Assembly (NCBI GenBank): GCA_014804965.1 | Contig: JAAUYU010000012.1 | Span: forward strand, 135,754 to 193,582 | Length of the DNA: 57,829 bases | Reading direction: 5' to 3' | Origin: Desulfovibrio sp. | GTDB taxonomy: Bacteria; Desulfobacterota; Desulfovibrionia; Desulfovibrionales; Desulfovibrionaceae | Notes under the pieces: generated by a model | Databases searched by the model: none | Told to the model about the DNA's origin: nothing | Seen by the model: the letters and a program-made list of their open reading frames with translations, nothing else | Shown here: positions 25,376 through 37,245 of the stretch, one piece after another | Numbering within the stretch: the stretch's first letter is position 1 | Layout of the letters: each line of letters opens with the position of its first letter | Made by a program: the position numbers and the translations under genes

Positions 25376-26164
25376 ATGACTTCGACGCCAAACACCACGA
25401 GCCATGCCGCTTTCCGGGGTTGCCGGGCTCTCATGTTCGCGCGGGTGCTTTTTCTTCCGCTCCTTGTGCTGATGCTGGGCGCGGGCGCTTCGGGATGCGC
25501 CAAATCTCCGGACGACAGCCGTTCCGCCACTACCCTCACCGGGGACCTCAGCACCCCCATCCAGATTCAGACGGACAACTTTGTGCGCCGCCAGCCGCCG
25601 GTGGCCTATGTTTCGCCCACAGCACCGCTGGGGCACAAGCCGACGGCGCTTTTCGTGCCCCTGCGCATGGTGCAGCAGACCACCAATGCCGTCACCTTCA
25701 GCGATTTGCTTTCACGGCAAATATGGCAGGTCTGGCTCTCGCTCGGGGCTTTCCAGACGCTCGAATACGCGCCCTGGGCTGGCCCCTTCGAGCGCGAGCG
25801 CGCGCTGGCCATTGCGCGGCAGCAGGGAGCCGAGCTTTTGGTGGGCGGCTACATCAACCATTTCATGGACGGGGGATCGGGCGGCGAGAGCTCGGTGTCG
25901 CTCTCCATGGAAGTCTATGACGTGAAGACCGGGAACCTGCTCTGGTCGCTTGCCGAGGGCGGCAGCATGGAAGCCCGCAAAACGCACGACTTCTACCTGT
26001 TCTCCATTACCGAGCGCAACCCGGCGGACCCGTCGGGGCTCATCACCCGCAGCCTCGCCTGGGATATGGGGCGGCTCATCCTCGGCTGGGTCGATCCCTC
26101 GGCTGTGCAGACGCAGGGCGACATCTCGCTGTGGGACAAGATCACGGGCAACGAGGCCTTCTAG
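25376..26164 (+). CDS. putative outer-membrane lipoprotein (CsgG/LpoB-like layout)
   Basis: 262 residues. The signal is followed by ASGC (Cys41); an internal Met at 25433 would give a more typical signal length, although AGGGAGAA supports the ATG at 25376. The segment AELLVGGYINHF and the following strand-turn MEVYDVKTGNLLWSL resemble the FlgO/CsgG/LpoB group of envelope lipoproteins that bind partners at the outer membrane. No catalytic motif. Function unassigned. Confidence 0.7.
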   Translation: MTSTPNTTSHAAFRGCRALMFARVLFLPLLVLMLGAGASGCAKSPDDSRSATTLTGDLSTPIQIQTDNFVRRQPPVAYVSPTAPLGHKPTALFVPLRMVQQTTNAVTFSDLLSRQIWQVWLSLGAFQTLEYAPWAGPFERERALAIARQQGAELLVGGYINHFMDGGSGGESSVSLSMEVYDVKTGNLLWSLAEGGSMEARKTHDFYLFSITERNPADPSGLITRSLAWDMGRLILGWVDPSAVQTQGDISLWDKITGNEAF

Positions 26165-26213
26165 GACAGGCCCGGCGAGCCCGGCAGATGCGGTGCTGCA
26201 TGGTGGGTGGGCT

Positions 26214-26468
26214 TCAGCCCTTGGAGCCCTGTCTGCCCGCGCCGTCTCTGGAGGGGGAGAGATTGTCCGTCGCCAGCGCGAGGTTGCGGTTCCAGGCGCG
26301 GATGGCCGCCCCCTGGGTCACGGACCATTGCTGGAGCGTCTGGCCGCAGGCACAGACCACGCGCCAGACTTCCTGACGGCGGCCGGGCGGGAGCATGGAT
26401 TCCAGATGGGCGTCCGTGCCGCCGCAGGCAAGGCAGGGACGGATGGCGTGCGGGTCAAGTTCCTTCAT
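26214..26468 (-). CDS. small zinc-ribbon protein resembling Lar (restriction alleviation)
   Basis: 84 residues from the ATG at 26468. A CLACGG knuckle near residue 12 and a VVCACG knuckle near 36 form a zinc ribbon, followed by AAIRAWNRN, the typical end of Lar-family and related phage small proteins. Lar in Rac prophage modulates type I restriction. No strong ribosome site is visible upstream and the start is uncertain. It is alone, divergent from gcvH, with no phage or restriction genes nearby, so a role in restriction alleviation is not supported beyond the fold. Confidence 0.6.
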   Translation of the reverse strand: MKELDPHAIRPCLACGGTDAHLESMLPPGRRQEVWRVVCACGQTLQQWSVTQGAAIRAWNRNLALATDNLSPSRDGAGRQGSKG

Positions 26469-26648
26469 GGCATCATGGTAGCAAGTTTGCGGCAGGCGCA
26501 CAAGACCGCACACGCCCTTGCGGGAGGGCCGCGCGTGTGCTAGTGTGGTGAAAAGCCCGGTCAGGCATGTGCAGGGCCCGGGCAGCCGCACAGATTGCGG
26601 TGGCGGCGAAAACCCGTAAACGCGCTCCGGCGCGAGAAGGACAGCTCC

Positions 26649-27035
26649 ATGTCACTCATCCCCGAAGATCTGCGCTACAGTAAGGAACATATGTGGGTCC
26701 GCATGAAGGATGGCGAGGCCGTCATCGGCATGACCGACTACGCCCAGGCCCAGATGGACGGCATCACCTATATGCGCATCCCCTCCGCCGGCTCCCATCT
26801 GGCCGTGGGCGAGGTCTGCGGCATGGTGGAATCCTCCAAACCTACCAAGGACCTCATTTGCCCGGTGAAGGGCGAGGTGGTGGAAGCCAATGTGGCGCTC
26901 GATTCCACGCCCGAGCTCTGCAACAAGGACCCCTACGGCAAGGGCTGGATCTTGCGCATCAAGACGGTGGAAGCGCCCAAGGACCTCATGGACGCCGCCG
27001 CCTACGCGGATTTCTGCAAGACTGCCGCCAAGTAA
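26649..27035 (+). CDS. gcvH: glycine cleavage system H protein
   Basis: Lipoyl carrier that shuttles the aminomethyl group between the P, T and L proteins. The 128 residues show the lipoyl hammerhead with the attachment Lys64 in VESSKPTKD, and the H-protein segments YSKEHMWVR and GMTDYAQAQMDG. AAGGA precedes the ATG at 26649. No gcvP, gcvT or lpd is nearby, so it is encoded alone, convergent with mnmA. Confidence 0.92.
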   Translation: MSLIPEDLRYSKEHMWVRMKDGEAVIGMTDYAQAQMDGITYMRIPSAGSHLAVGEVCGMVESSKPTKDLICPVKGEVVEANVALDSTPELCNKDPYGKGWILRIKTVEAPKDLMDAAAYADFCKTAAK

Positions 27036-27047
27036 GTCCTCTTGCCT

Positions 27048-27084
27048 CGCGCCCTGCGGGAGACTGCGGGGCGCGATGTCTTTT
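27048..27084 (+). terminator. terminator after gcvH
   Basis: 10-bp GC-rich stem (27048-27057 with 27066-27075, one G-U pair), an 8-base loop, then ATGTCTTTT. The T-rich run is short, and the element touches the mnmA stop codon coming from the other strand. Confidence 0.5.
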
Positions 27085-28208
27085 CAGGCGAGTACTTCCT
27101 CCACAATGGCCCCCGCAAGGACGACGCCGTCCTCATCATAGAGCGTCGCCACCTGCCCGGCAGCCGTGGGAAAACAGGCTTCGGCAAAGCTGAGGGAAAG
27201 CCTGTTTCCTTCCAGTCGCACATCGGCAGGGGCAACGGCGCCGCCATAACGGCAGCGGACAAGGGGCCGCTCCGGCCAGAAGCGCGGGTCCACCGCCACA
27301 TTCACCTCGCCCGCCACCAGGCCGCGCATCCCGAGCAGACGCCGCGGCCCCACCACGAGTGCATTGGCCGCCACATCCTTGTGCAAGACATGCAGCGCTT
27401 CTGTATGGGCGAGGCCGAGGCCCCTGCGCTGGCCTTCGGTATAGCGCCAGAGCCCGGCATGGCTCCCGATTTGCCGCAGGGGCGCCCGCTCCGGGCACCC
27501 CCCACATTTTCCCTCCGGCACCGCGGTTTCTTCGCGGAGCATCACCGGGCCCGGCCCCGGCGGCGTGATGCCGAGTGTCTGCCACTGTTGCTCAAGAAAC
27601 TCGCGGTAGGCGTCCACGCCACCGGGCGCAAAGCAAATGTCGTGGCTCTCCTGGGGCACGGGCACGGCAAGGCCCTCCTCTGCCACCAGAGCCTTGCAGG
27701 CGGCCTTGTCCATGTTGGCGAGTGGAAAAATCATGCGGCCAAGGCGCTCCCGCGGCACGAGGGAGAGAAAATAGCTCTGGTCCTTGGGCGCATGGGCAGC
27801 ACGGGCCAGCAGCGGGCCCGGCGCCCCTGAGCGAGTGCCCCCCACGATGCGGGCATAATGCCCGGTGGCGAGGCGTTCCGCGCCAAGTTCAAGTGCTACA
27901 TCAAGAAGCGCGCCGAACTTGATGTGCCGGTTGCACAGGGCGCAGGGATTGGGCGTGCGCCCCTCGGCATAGGCCGCGGCAAAGGGCGTCACCACCTCGC
28001 GGGCGAAGCGGGCGCGCAGGTCCACCACCCGCAAGGGTACGCCAAGGGCATGGCAGGCGGCCTCAAGACCGGGAAGGGGGGAGGCGGCAGTGGGGGATCG
28101 TTCCGCCAGCAGGGCATGGAGGGCCATGACCTCGTGCCCGGCCTTTTTTAGGAGCAGCAGGGCGCAGAGGCTGTCCACACCGCCGCTGACGGCTACGGCG
28201 ATACGCAT
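27084..28208 (-). CDS. mnmA: tRNA-specific 2-thiouridylase MnmA
   Basis: Makes 2-thiouridine at position 34 of Lys, Glu and Gln tRNAs. The 374 residues contain the PP-loop SGGVDS at 8-13, the first catalytic Cys in PNPCALCNRHIKF, the second in SHDICFAPGG, GHYARI, and the C-terminal beta-barrel. An extra Cys pair appears in GKCGGCPERAP (near 245). Convergent with gcvH, and 20 bp downstream of the ABC ATPase gene on the same strand. Confidence 0.95.
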   Translation of the reverse strand: MRIAVAVSGGVDSLCALLLLKKAGHEVMALHALLAERSPTAASPLPGLEAACHALGVPLRVVDLRARFAREVVTPFAAAYAEGRTPNPCALCNRHIKFGALLDVALELGAERLATGHYARIVGGTRSGAPGPLLARAAHAPKDQSYFLSLVPRERLGRMIFPLANMDKAACKALVAEEGLAVPVPQESHDICFAPGGVDAYREFLEQQWQTLGITPPGPGPVMLREETAVPEGKCGGCPERAPLRQIGSHAGLWRYTEGQRRGLGLAHTEALHVLHKDVAANALVVGPRRLLGMRGLVAGEVNVAVDPRFWPERPLVRCRYGGAVAPADVRLEGNRLSLSFAEACFPTAAGQVATLYDEDGVVLAGAIVEEVLA

Positions 28209-28228
28209 GGACGTGAAGGGGCCAAAAC

Positions 28229-28987
<759 letters not shown>

Positions 28988-29040
28988 GGCGCGGTCCGGG
29001 TGAGGGTGTGGGATGCCGGGTATCGTGGACGCAGTCCTCA

Positions 29041-29069
29041 ACGCTAGTGGAATGTGCTTTTTTCGTCAA
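29041..29069 (-). promoter_or_regulatory. sigma70-type promoter for ABC ATPase gene
   Basis: Minus strand TTGACG (29069-29064), 17-base spacer, TAGCGT (29046-29041). Matches are 5/6 and 3/6. Expected start is near 29034. The position rules out the TTG start at 29041 for the downstream gene. Confidence 0.5.
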
Positions 29070-29110
29070 GAAAGGCGCGGGCGGCGCACAAGGCCGACCG
29101 TGGCCCTCAT

Positions 29111-29139
29111 TTGCCAAAGAGGGCAAAAAGCCCTAGCAT
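29111..29139 (+). promoter_or_regulatory. sigma70-type promoter for secA
   Basis: TTGCCA (29111-29116), 17-base spacer, TAGCAT (29134-29139); matches 5/6 and 4/6. The predicted leader of about 110 bases shows no obvious SecM-like open frame. It is divergent from the ABC ATPase promoter. Confidence 0.55.
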
Positions 29140-29257
29140 AGCCAGTTGCGGAAAGGGCGGTTTTTCGGGCCGCCGGTCCCTGCCTGCCCCGTCCCGCCTG
29201 CGCGACGCCGTTGTACCCTGTTTGCAAAGTAATTCCCTACCTTTCCGAGGGGGTTAA

Positions 29258-31822
<2,565 letters not shown>

Positions 31823-31843
31823 CCCTTTTGGAGCGGCTATGAG

Positions 31844-31881
31844 AAAAAACCCCGGAGTCGGCTGAAGCTCCGGGGTTTTTT
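31844..31881 (+). terminator. intrinsic terminator after secA, probably bidirectional
   Basis: Perfect 14-bp inverted repeat (31844-31857 with 31868-31881) whose ends are AAAAAA and TTTTTT, with a 10-base loop. It ends secA and, read the other way, can end the nagZ/PHP transcript. The remaining ~190 bp to the nagZ stop at 32073 shows no gene. Confidence 0.88.
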
Positions 31882-32072
31882 GTGGCCGGCCCGGAGAAAA
31901 ATCCGGCCTCCGCGGCGGAGGCGCCCCGCTGCGCGGCCTTTTCCGTAGCTGTGCGCTGGAAGCCGCCCATGAGCGCGAGGGACGCGGGCTCTTGGCGGCG
32001 CGCCTTTGCGTGCTCGGGCGGGCGCATGGCGCCACTGGGCAGACATCGGCGAGAGAGAAAAAATGCGCCGTG

Positions 32073-33317
32073 TCAGGGCGTCTCCATCGGGGCCGCTGCT
32101 TGCTGGTGGCGGGCATGGAGCGCGGAAATGCGCTCCCACGATTTTTTGACCCGCTCCACGGATATGCTGCCATCGTCCACAAGGCCGCGCAGGGTGGCAA
32201 AGACTTTTTCGGGCAGGCCTTCCTCCCATTCCAGATTGTTGCCGTAGAGGAGGATGTCCACCCCGGCGCGCACGGCCAGCAGAATGGCGTCGCGCAAGCC
32301 GTAGCGGCCGGAGATGGCCTTCATCTGCATGTCGTCGCTGATGACCACGCCCTGCCAGCCGAGGCCCTGTCGCAAAAGGCCCGTGACCACCATACGCGAG
32401 AGCGTTGCCGGAAGCTCCGGGTCCAGGCGCGCGTGAAAGAGGTGTCCGGGCATGACCATGCCGGGCCAGCCCGCGCGGAAAATCTCCGCATAGGGGAGCA
32501 GGTCCGTGGCGCCGTCCCAGCATTGGCTGATGTCCGTAAGGCCGAGGTGTGAATCTTCTTTCGCGCAGCCCTGGCCGGGAAAATGTTTGAGCACCGGGAC
32601 GATGCCGCGGGCCGCGAGGCCCTGCCCGAAGGCCAGCGCGTGGCTCGCCACGATGGCCGGGTCGGAACTGAAGGCGCGCCCGAGCCGCCCGATGGCGGGA
32701 TTGAGCGGATTGCTGTCCACATCGGCCACCGGGGCCATGTCCACATTGATGCCGAGCCCGGCCAGCTCCTCGCCGAGGCGCTCGGCGGTCTCGCGCGTTT
32801 CGGAGATGCTCCCCTGCCCGAGGCGCTGCGCGGCGGGCAGGTCGAGAAAGCCCTTTTGCGGCTTCAGGCGGCGCACCTGTCCGCCCTCCTGGTCCACGGC
32901 GATGAAGATGGGGCCCGGCGCGGCCGCGCGCAATGTTTCGGTGAGCCGCTTCACCTGCTCGGGTGAGCGGATATTGCGCTCCCCGCCGGAAGGGACGTCG
33001 CGGTCGAACAGGATGACGTTGCCCACGCGGCCGGCCGAGATGGCGACGAGGAAGGGATCGCCGGGGGCCAGCTCCGCGCCGCGGAAGCCGAACATGAGCA
33101 TGGCCCCGAGCATATGCTCAAGGGGCGGAGCGGCTTGTGCCGCGGAAGCAGGGGAGGCGGCGGTGCCGGGGACTTCGGCTCGCAGGGAATGGCCGGGCAA
33201 GCCGAGGCAGAGCAGGGCGAGGATAGGCGCGAACAGGCGAAGCAGCGCGCAGCGTCGGACGCCCCGGAAGGGCCGGAATGGCCGGAAGTGCCGGAAAAGC
33301 GGACACGCCCTCAGCAC
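32073..33317 (-). CDS. glycoside hydrolase family 3 beta-N-acetylhexosaminidase (NagZ-like), exported
   Basis: Peptidoglycan-recycling type GH3 enzyme. 414 residues from GTG 33317, with a long basic then hydrophobic signal (to about residue 47). The GH3 signatures are VDQEGGQVRRL, the NagZ loop KHFPGQGCAKEDSHLGL carrying the catalytic His, and the nucleophile Asp in VISDDMQM. Unlike cytoplasmic E. coli NagZ, this one is exported or lipid-side, more like Bacillus NagZ. Its start overlaps the end of the PHP gene by 7 bases. Confidence 0.88.
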   Translation of the reverse strand: MLRACPLFRHFRPFRPFRGVRRCALLRLFAPILALLCLGLPGHSLRAEVPGTAASPASAAQAAPPLEHMLGAMLMFGFRGAELAPGDPFLVAISAGRVGNVILFDRDVPSGGERNIRSPEQVKRLTETLRAAAPGPIFIAVDQEGGQVRRLKPQKGFLDLPAAQRLGQGSISETRETAERLGEELAGLGINVDMAPVADVDSNPLNPAIGRLGRAFSSDPAIVASHALAFGQGLAARGIVPVLKHFPGQGCAKEDSHLGLTDISQCWDGATDLLPYAEIFRAGWPGMVMPGHLFHARLDPELPATLSRMVVTGLLRQGLGWQGVVISDDMQMKAISGRYGLRDAILLAVRAGVDILLYGNNLEWEEGLPEKVFATLRGLVDDGSISVERVKKSWERISALHARHQQAAAPMETP

Positions 33318-34174
33318 GGAAGCCCCCGTGCGCGCCGCCGCTTCCTGAGCGCCTCAAGCACCGTCACGGGAACGCGCAGGGCGCCATAGCCGGTGCCGGG
33401 CCGGATACCGGGCTTGTTGGCGCCGTGGTAGTCCGAGCCGCCGGAAAGGCCGAGGCCGAGGCGCGCGGCAAGGTCCACGCATTCCCGTGTGTGGGCTTCC
33501 GAGTGGCTGGTGTGCCAGGCCTCGATGGCATCAAGCCCGTGGTCCACAAGGCGGCGCGCCAGCGCCTCCACCATTTCCGGAGCCGGGGAATTGAGGAAGG
33601 GATGGGCGAGCACGGCTGTGGCGCCCACTTCGTTCAGGACGCGCACGGCCTCTTCCGGGGCAGGGACGCGTTTGGGCACAAAGGCCTTGCCGTTGATGCC
33701 GAGATACTCGCGGAAGGCCTCGTTCCTGTCCTCGGCATAGCCCTTTTCCACGAGGAGCGCCGCCATGTGCGGGCGCCCCACGCTGCCCTTGGCGCGGGCG
33801 CGGACCTCCTCAAGGGTGATGGCAAACCCGAGGGCGCGCAGGCGCGCCACCATTTCGGCATTGCGCTCATTCCGGCGCCGGCGCACGGCCTCAAGCCAGT
33901 TTTCCAGAGGCGCGGCTTCGCGGGGCACCCAAAGACCCAGGATATGGTGCTCGCCTGCGTCCGAGCGCGTGGAAATCTCGCAGCCGCGGATGAAACCGAT
34001 GCCCAGCTCCCGTGCGGCTTCCTCGCCTTCCTCAAGACCCCCGAGGGTATCGTGGTCCGTGAGGGCGATGGCCGCAAGGCCTGCGCCGTGCGCGCGCGCC
34101 ACGAGTTCCGCGGGGCTGTCCGTGCCGTCCGAGGCGGTGGAATGGGTGTGCAGGTCAACCAGATTTTTCTCCAT
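33311..34174 (-). CDS. PHP-domain phosphoesterase (RNase AM/TrpH-like)
   Basis: Polymerase-and-histidinol-phosphatase fold, 287 residues. The family includes 3',5'-nucleoside bisphosphate phosphatase and the 5'-3' exonuclease RNase AM (YciV/TrpH). Metal-binding motifs are DLHTHSTASDGT, ALTDHDTL, a Glu in GCEIST, LAHPFLN, and GGSDYHG. The ATG at 34174 with AAGGAAGG upstream was preferred over a longer frame. It is followed directly by nagZ and is divergent from the zinc-knuckle gene. Confidence 0.88.
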   Translation of the reverse strand: MEKNLVDLHTHSTASDGTDSPAELVARAHGAGLAAIALTDHDTLGGLEEGEEAARELGIGFIRGCEISTRSDAGEHHILGLWVPREAAPLENWLEAVRRRRNERNAEMVARLRALGFAITLEEVRARAKGSVGRPHMAALLVEKGYAEDRNEAFREYLGINGKAFVPKRVPAPEEAVRVLNEVGATAVLAHPFLNSPAPEMVEALARRLVDHGLDAIEAWHTSHSEAHTRECVDLAARLGLGLSGGSDYHGANKPGIRPGTGYGALRVPVTVLEALRKRRRARGLPC

Positions 34175-34456
34175 GCCCTTCCTTGTAAGCCCGCTGCCGC
34201 GCCGTGGCAAGCACCGGGGCGCCGGCGAGACGCCGCCGGGCGCCTCGGCACGGGCGGCAAAAGAATGTCGGTCTCGCAGGCATTTTTTTTGCATATATTG
34301 TCCTATTTAGAGAGACCGGCATCCGGTCCCCCAGCGGACGGTTTTGAGTTCCGCGCCGGATTCTGGTAGGCTCATCAGGCCCCCGGCGGAGGGGACGCCG
34401 CGCGCGGCCCCCGCTCCGGGGAAGTTCCGGGCCTTTTTGCCGGGAAAGGATGTTTC
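34175..34456. promoter_or_regulatory. 282-bp divergent intergenic region
   Basis: An A+T-rich centre (34281-34312, with TTTTTTTT, CATATATT, CTATTTAG) is framed by CGGTCTC (34269-34275) and GAGACCG (34312-34318), a 7-bp inverted pair. A compact hairpin GACCGG-CAT-CCGGTC follows at 34314-34328. These look like promoter and operator elements for the zinc-knuckle gene, the PHP gene, or both; no clear -35/-10 pair with 17-bp spacing was found. Confidence 0.4.
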
Positions 34457-37204
34457 ATGGCGCAGTTATCGCAACTTCTGGCGCGCTTGCCCGAGGGCAA
34501 GGATGTCCACATGAGCACCATGGGCCATGTGCTCTGGGTGTGCTGGCAGGGAAACCTTCCCCAGGCGGTGAACCAGACGCTGCTCAATTATGGCGGGATG
34601 CTCGTGGGCGAGGAGCACGAGCAGGCCATCTGGTTCTTCTTCACCGATGACGTTTTTCTGGCGCTGGCGCGCCTGCGCATCTGGGGCAATTTCAACGAGC
34701 TGCCCGTGAGCATCGAGCTCTTCCCGGGCAGGCTCCAGCTGAGCAGCAAGCGCGAGGCGAGCCTGCTCGTGGACGGCCTCCTCTCCGCCCAGGAGATCCA
34801 TCCGCGCGAGACCCTTGACATCTGGATCCATCCCAAGAGCCGCGAGGGCCGCAATGTCCTTCCCGGCATCACCTTCGCGGACTCCAAGGGCCAGCAGGGC
34901 ATGGCCTCCGTGGCCTGGGCCGCACCCGAGGTGGACGTGCGGATGCCCTATTCCTCCACCCAGGCCTGGTTCGCCGTGCTGCACCCGCTGGGGAGCCCGC
35001 TGGACAAGGCTTTCCAGGCTGGCTGGAGCAACATGTTCATCAAGCTGGAGGGCCTGCTTCAGGAGCTCAAGATCAAGTCCATCGTGCAGGAAGGCTTTGT
35101 CATGCTTGCCATGGACAACTTGCTCATGCTGCGCACCTTCATGCGCAAGTATCTCGACACTTTTGCCAAAGAGAAACTCGGCGAGGGCGAATACTGGCCC
35201 TGTGTCTGCGTGGTTGCCGACCGCAACAATCTCAATTTCAACAGCGATCTCCCCAAAAAGATTGGCCTCCAGTGGGACAATCTCATGCCGGATTTCCCTT
35301 ACCTGAGCTACCGCAACGCCTATTTGCTCGGCGAGGGCTTTTCCGTGCGCGATTTGCGCTATATCGGCGGCCAGACCAGCATGGACAGCTGGTGCAATGT
35401 CCTCTTGGATGAAAACAGCATCAGCAGCCGGTCCATCCCGCTCATCATGTCCGGCCAGCTCGCCGCGGGCGGGGCGGGCGGCAGCTGCTTCTATTGCGGC
35501 CTCCCCAACCACTCCGCCGCGGAATGTCCCACCCGCACCTATTTCCCCACGCGCGCCGAGACCTGGCAGCAGGTGGAGGGCATGGACCTCGAGGTCATCA
35601 ACGAGGCCTTCCGCCATATCGAGACCGTCCTCTCCGAGAAGGGTGTCGCGGGCTTCGACGAGCTTTTGGATGAACAGCAGCCTTCGGGCATACTGCTCCA
35701 GGCCATCTTTGACCTCAACGGCCCCTGCCAGCTCCGCAACGTGCCGCGTAACTGGCTTTACCGGATGCGCGAGCCGGACCCGGACGAGGAAAAGCCCGCC
35801 CGGGATGACAGCCCCGCCTGGGACCTGCTGGAAAAGCTCGGGCGCAGCGCCCCGGAGGAACTCGCCGAGCTGGACAAGGAGATCCTCCAGACCATCGCGC
35901 GCCACCAGCGCGACCCGCGCCTGCGCATGGTGCGCGCCTTCCTGCAAATCGAGCGCGGTGACTACACCCAGGCGCTCAACGCCTTCCGCGAAGCCGCGGC
36001 CATGACCCCCTGGCCTTCGCTCCAGGCGTGGAACGAATACCTTCAGGGGCGCCTTTTGGAGGAACAGGGCCAGCTTGCCCAGGCCAGCGCCCTGTATACT
36101 CAGGTTTTGCGCGTCATGCCGCAGTGGCGGGAAGTGACCTACCGGGGCATCATCTGCCGGGTGAAGATGGGTTTTGCGGAGCAGGTGCTCGACCAGGTGG
36201 TGGACCTCGTGCGCGCCGAGCCGGAATATTTCAACCGCTTCCTCATCGACCCGGCGCTGGAACGCGGGCGGCTGCTCGTGCTTTCCGCCCTGTTCGACCT
36301 CTGGGAGGAGGCCCGGAAAAACGCGGAAAACGAAAAAAGTGCCGTGCACGCCATGGAGGAACGGCTCATGGCCTGGTTCCCCGAGGACCATCCCGTGCAG
36401 GCGCGCCTCGGCCAGAAGGTACACGCCCTCGACGCGCTCGGAAAAGTGGACAATTACATGGCCTTTTTCCGCATGGTGCGCCAGCGCCCGCAACTGGAGA
36501 AGGAACTGGAGGAGAGCATCCAGCGCGAGGTGGAAGAACTGCGCAACCGCTACAAGTCCTATCTCGACGTGCTGGAAGAGATCAGGGACGAAGCCTCGTG
36601 GTTTCCCTTTCCCTCGGCCCTGCGTGACTTCAGCGCGGATTTCAATTCCAGCGCGGGCATCATCAACTGGGCCTTTGCCAGCAATTTCAACGAGGCCGAG
36701 ACTTTCAAGAGCGCCCAGAACGCCATCCCCCGGCTGGACGAACTGCTCCAGAACCTCAAGACCCGGCTCAAATTCCTGCGCACCGTGCGCGACGGGACGC
36801 TCTTCGGCCTCACCATGCTGCGCACCTTCATCTGGGTCGAGGTCATCGGGCTTTTGCTCTGCTTCGTGGGCGTGCCTGTCATCGTGTTCTGGGGCGAAAA
36901 AATGGGCCTCGGCTGGCTCAAGTACCTTTTGGGAGAAAACCAGTGGTCCATCCAGAAGGTGCTCGTCATCATCGTGACCATCCTCGCCGTTGGCGTCGGG
37001 GCACTTCGCACCACCCTGGTCTTTGACCGCAAGCGCGAAAAACTCCTCGAACAGGCGAGGGAACAGCGCCAGAAAGCCCAGCAGACGCGCATTGAAAGCA
37101 TCCGCAAGCAGCGCCTCGCGGAAGCGAAAAAACTGCGCCGCCAGCAGGAGGCAGCGCAACAACTGGAAAACCGCCGCCAGCTCAAGGCCCGGATGCAGGG
37201 CTGA
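34457..37204 (+). CDS. membrane-anchored TPR-like protein with CCHC zinc knuckle, function unknown
   Basis: 915 residues, not recognised. AAGGA sits six bases before the ATG. The N-terminal ~330 residues form an unknown domain. Residues 344-357 are CFYCGLPNHSAAEC, an exact CX2CX4HX4C zinc knuckle of the kind found in retroviral nucleocapsids and eukaryotic RNA-binding proteins. TPR-like helical repeats follow (about 495-640, e.g. RGDYTQALNAFREAAAMTP), then a helical coiled region (650-790), two membrane spans (about 790-815 and 834-855), and a strongly basic/charged coiled-coil tail to the end. With two spans the long N-terminal part and the tail face the same side, probably the cytoplasm. 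A 114-residue gene follows 41 bp later. Confidence 0.8.
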   Translation: MAQLSQLLARLPEGKDVHMSTMGHVLWVCWQGNLPQAVNQTLLNYGGMLVGEEHEQAIWFFFTDDVFLALARLRIWGNFNELPVSIELFPGRLQLSSKREASLLVDGLLSAQEIHPRETLDIWIHPKSREGRNVLPGITFADSKGQQGMASVAWAAPEVDVRMPYSSTQAWFAVLHPLGSPLDKAFQAGWSNMFIKLEGLLQELKIKSIVQEGFVMLAMDNLLMLRTFMRKYLDTFAKEKLGEGEYWPCVCVVADRNNLNFNSDLPKKIGLQWDNLMPDFPYLSYRNAYLLGEGFSVRDLRYIGGQTSMDSWCNVLLDENSISSRSIPLIMSGQLAAGGAGGSCFYCGLPNHSAAECPTRTYFPTRAETWQQVEGMDLEVINEAFRHIETVLSEKGVAGFDELLDEQQPSGILLQAIFDLNGPCQLRNVPRNWLYRMREPDPDEEKPARDDSPAWDLLEKLGRSAPEELAELDKEILQTIARHQRDPRLRMVRAFLQIERGDYTQALNAFREAAAMTPWPSLQAWNEYLQGRLLEEQGQLAQASALYTQVLRVMPQWREVTYRGIICRVKMGFAEQVLDQVVDLVRAEPEYFNRFLIDPALERGRLLVLSALFDLWEEARKNAENEKSAVHAMEERLMAWFPEDHPVQARLGQKVHALDALGKVDNYMAFFRMVRQRPQLEKELEESIQREVEELRNRYKSYLDVLEEIRDEASWFPFPSALRDFSADFNSSAGIINWAFASNFNEAETFKSAQNAIPRLDELLQNLKTRLKFLRTVRDGTLFGLTMLRTFIWVEVIGLLLCFVGVPVIVFWGEKMGLGWLKYLLGENQWSIQKVLVIIVTILAVGVGALRTTLVFDRKREKLLEQAREQRQKAQQTRIESIRKQRLAEAKKLRRQQEAAQQLENRRQLKARMQG

Positions 37205-37245
37205 GAGCGGGCGCAAAATCCCGTGCCCGAAAAAAGGACGCTTCC

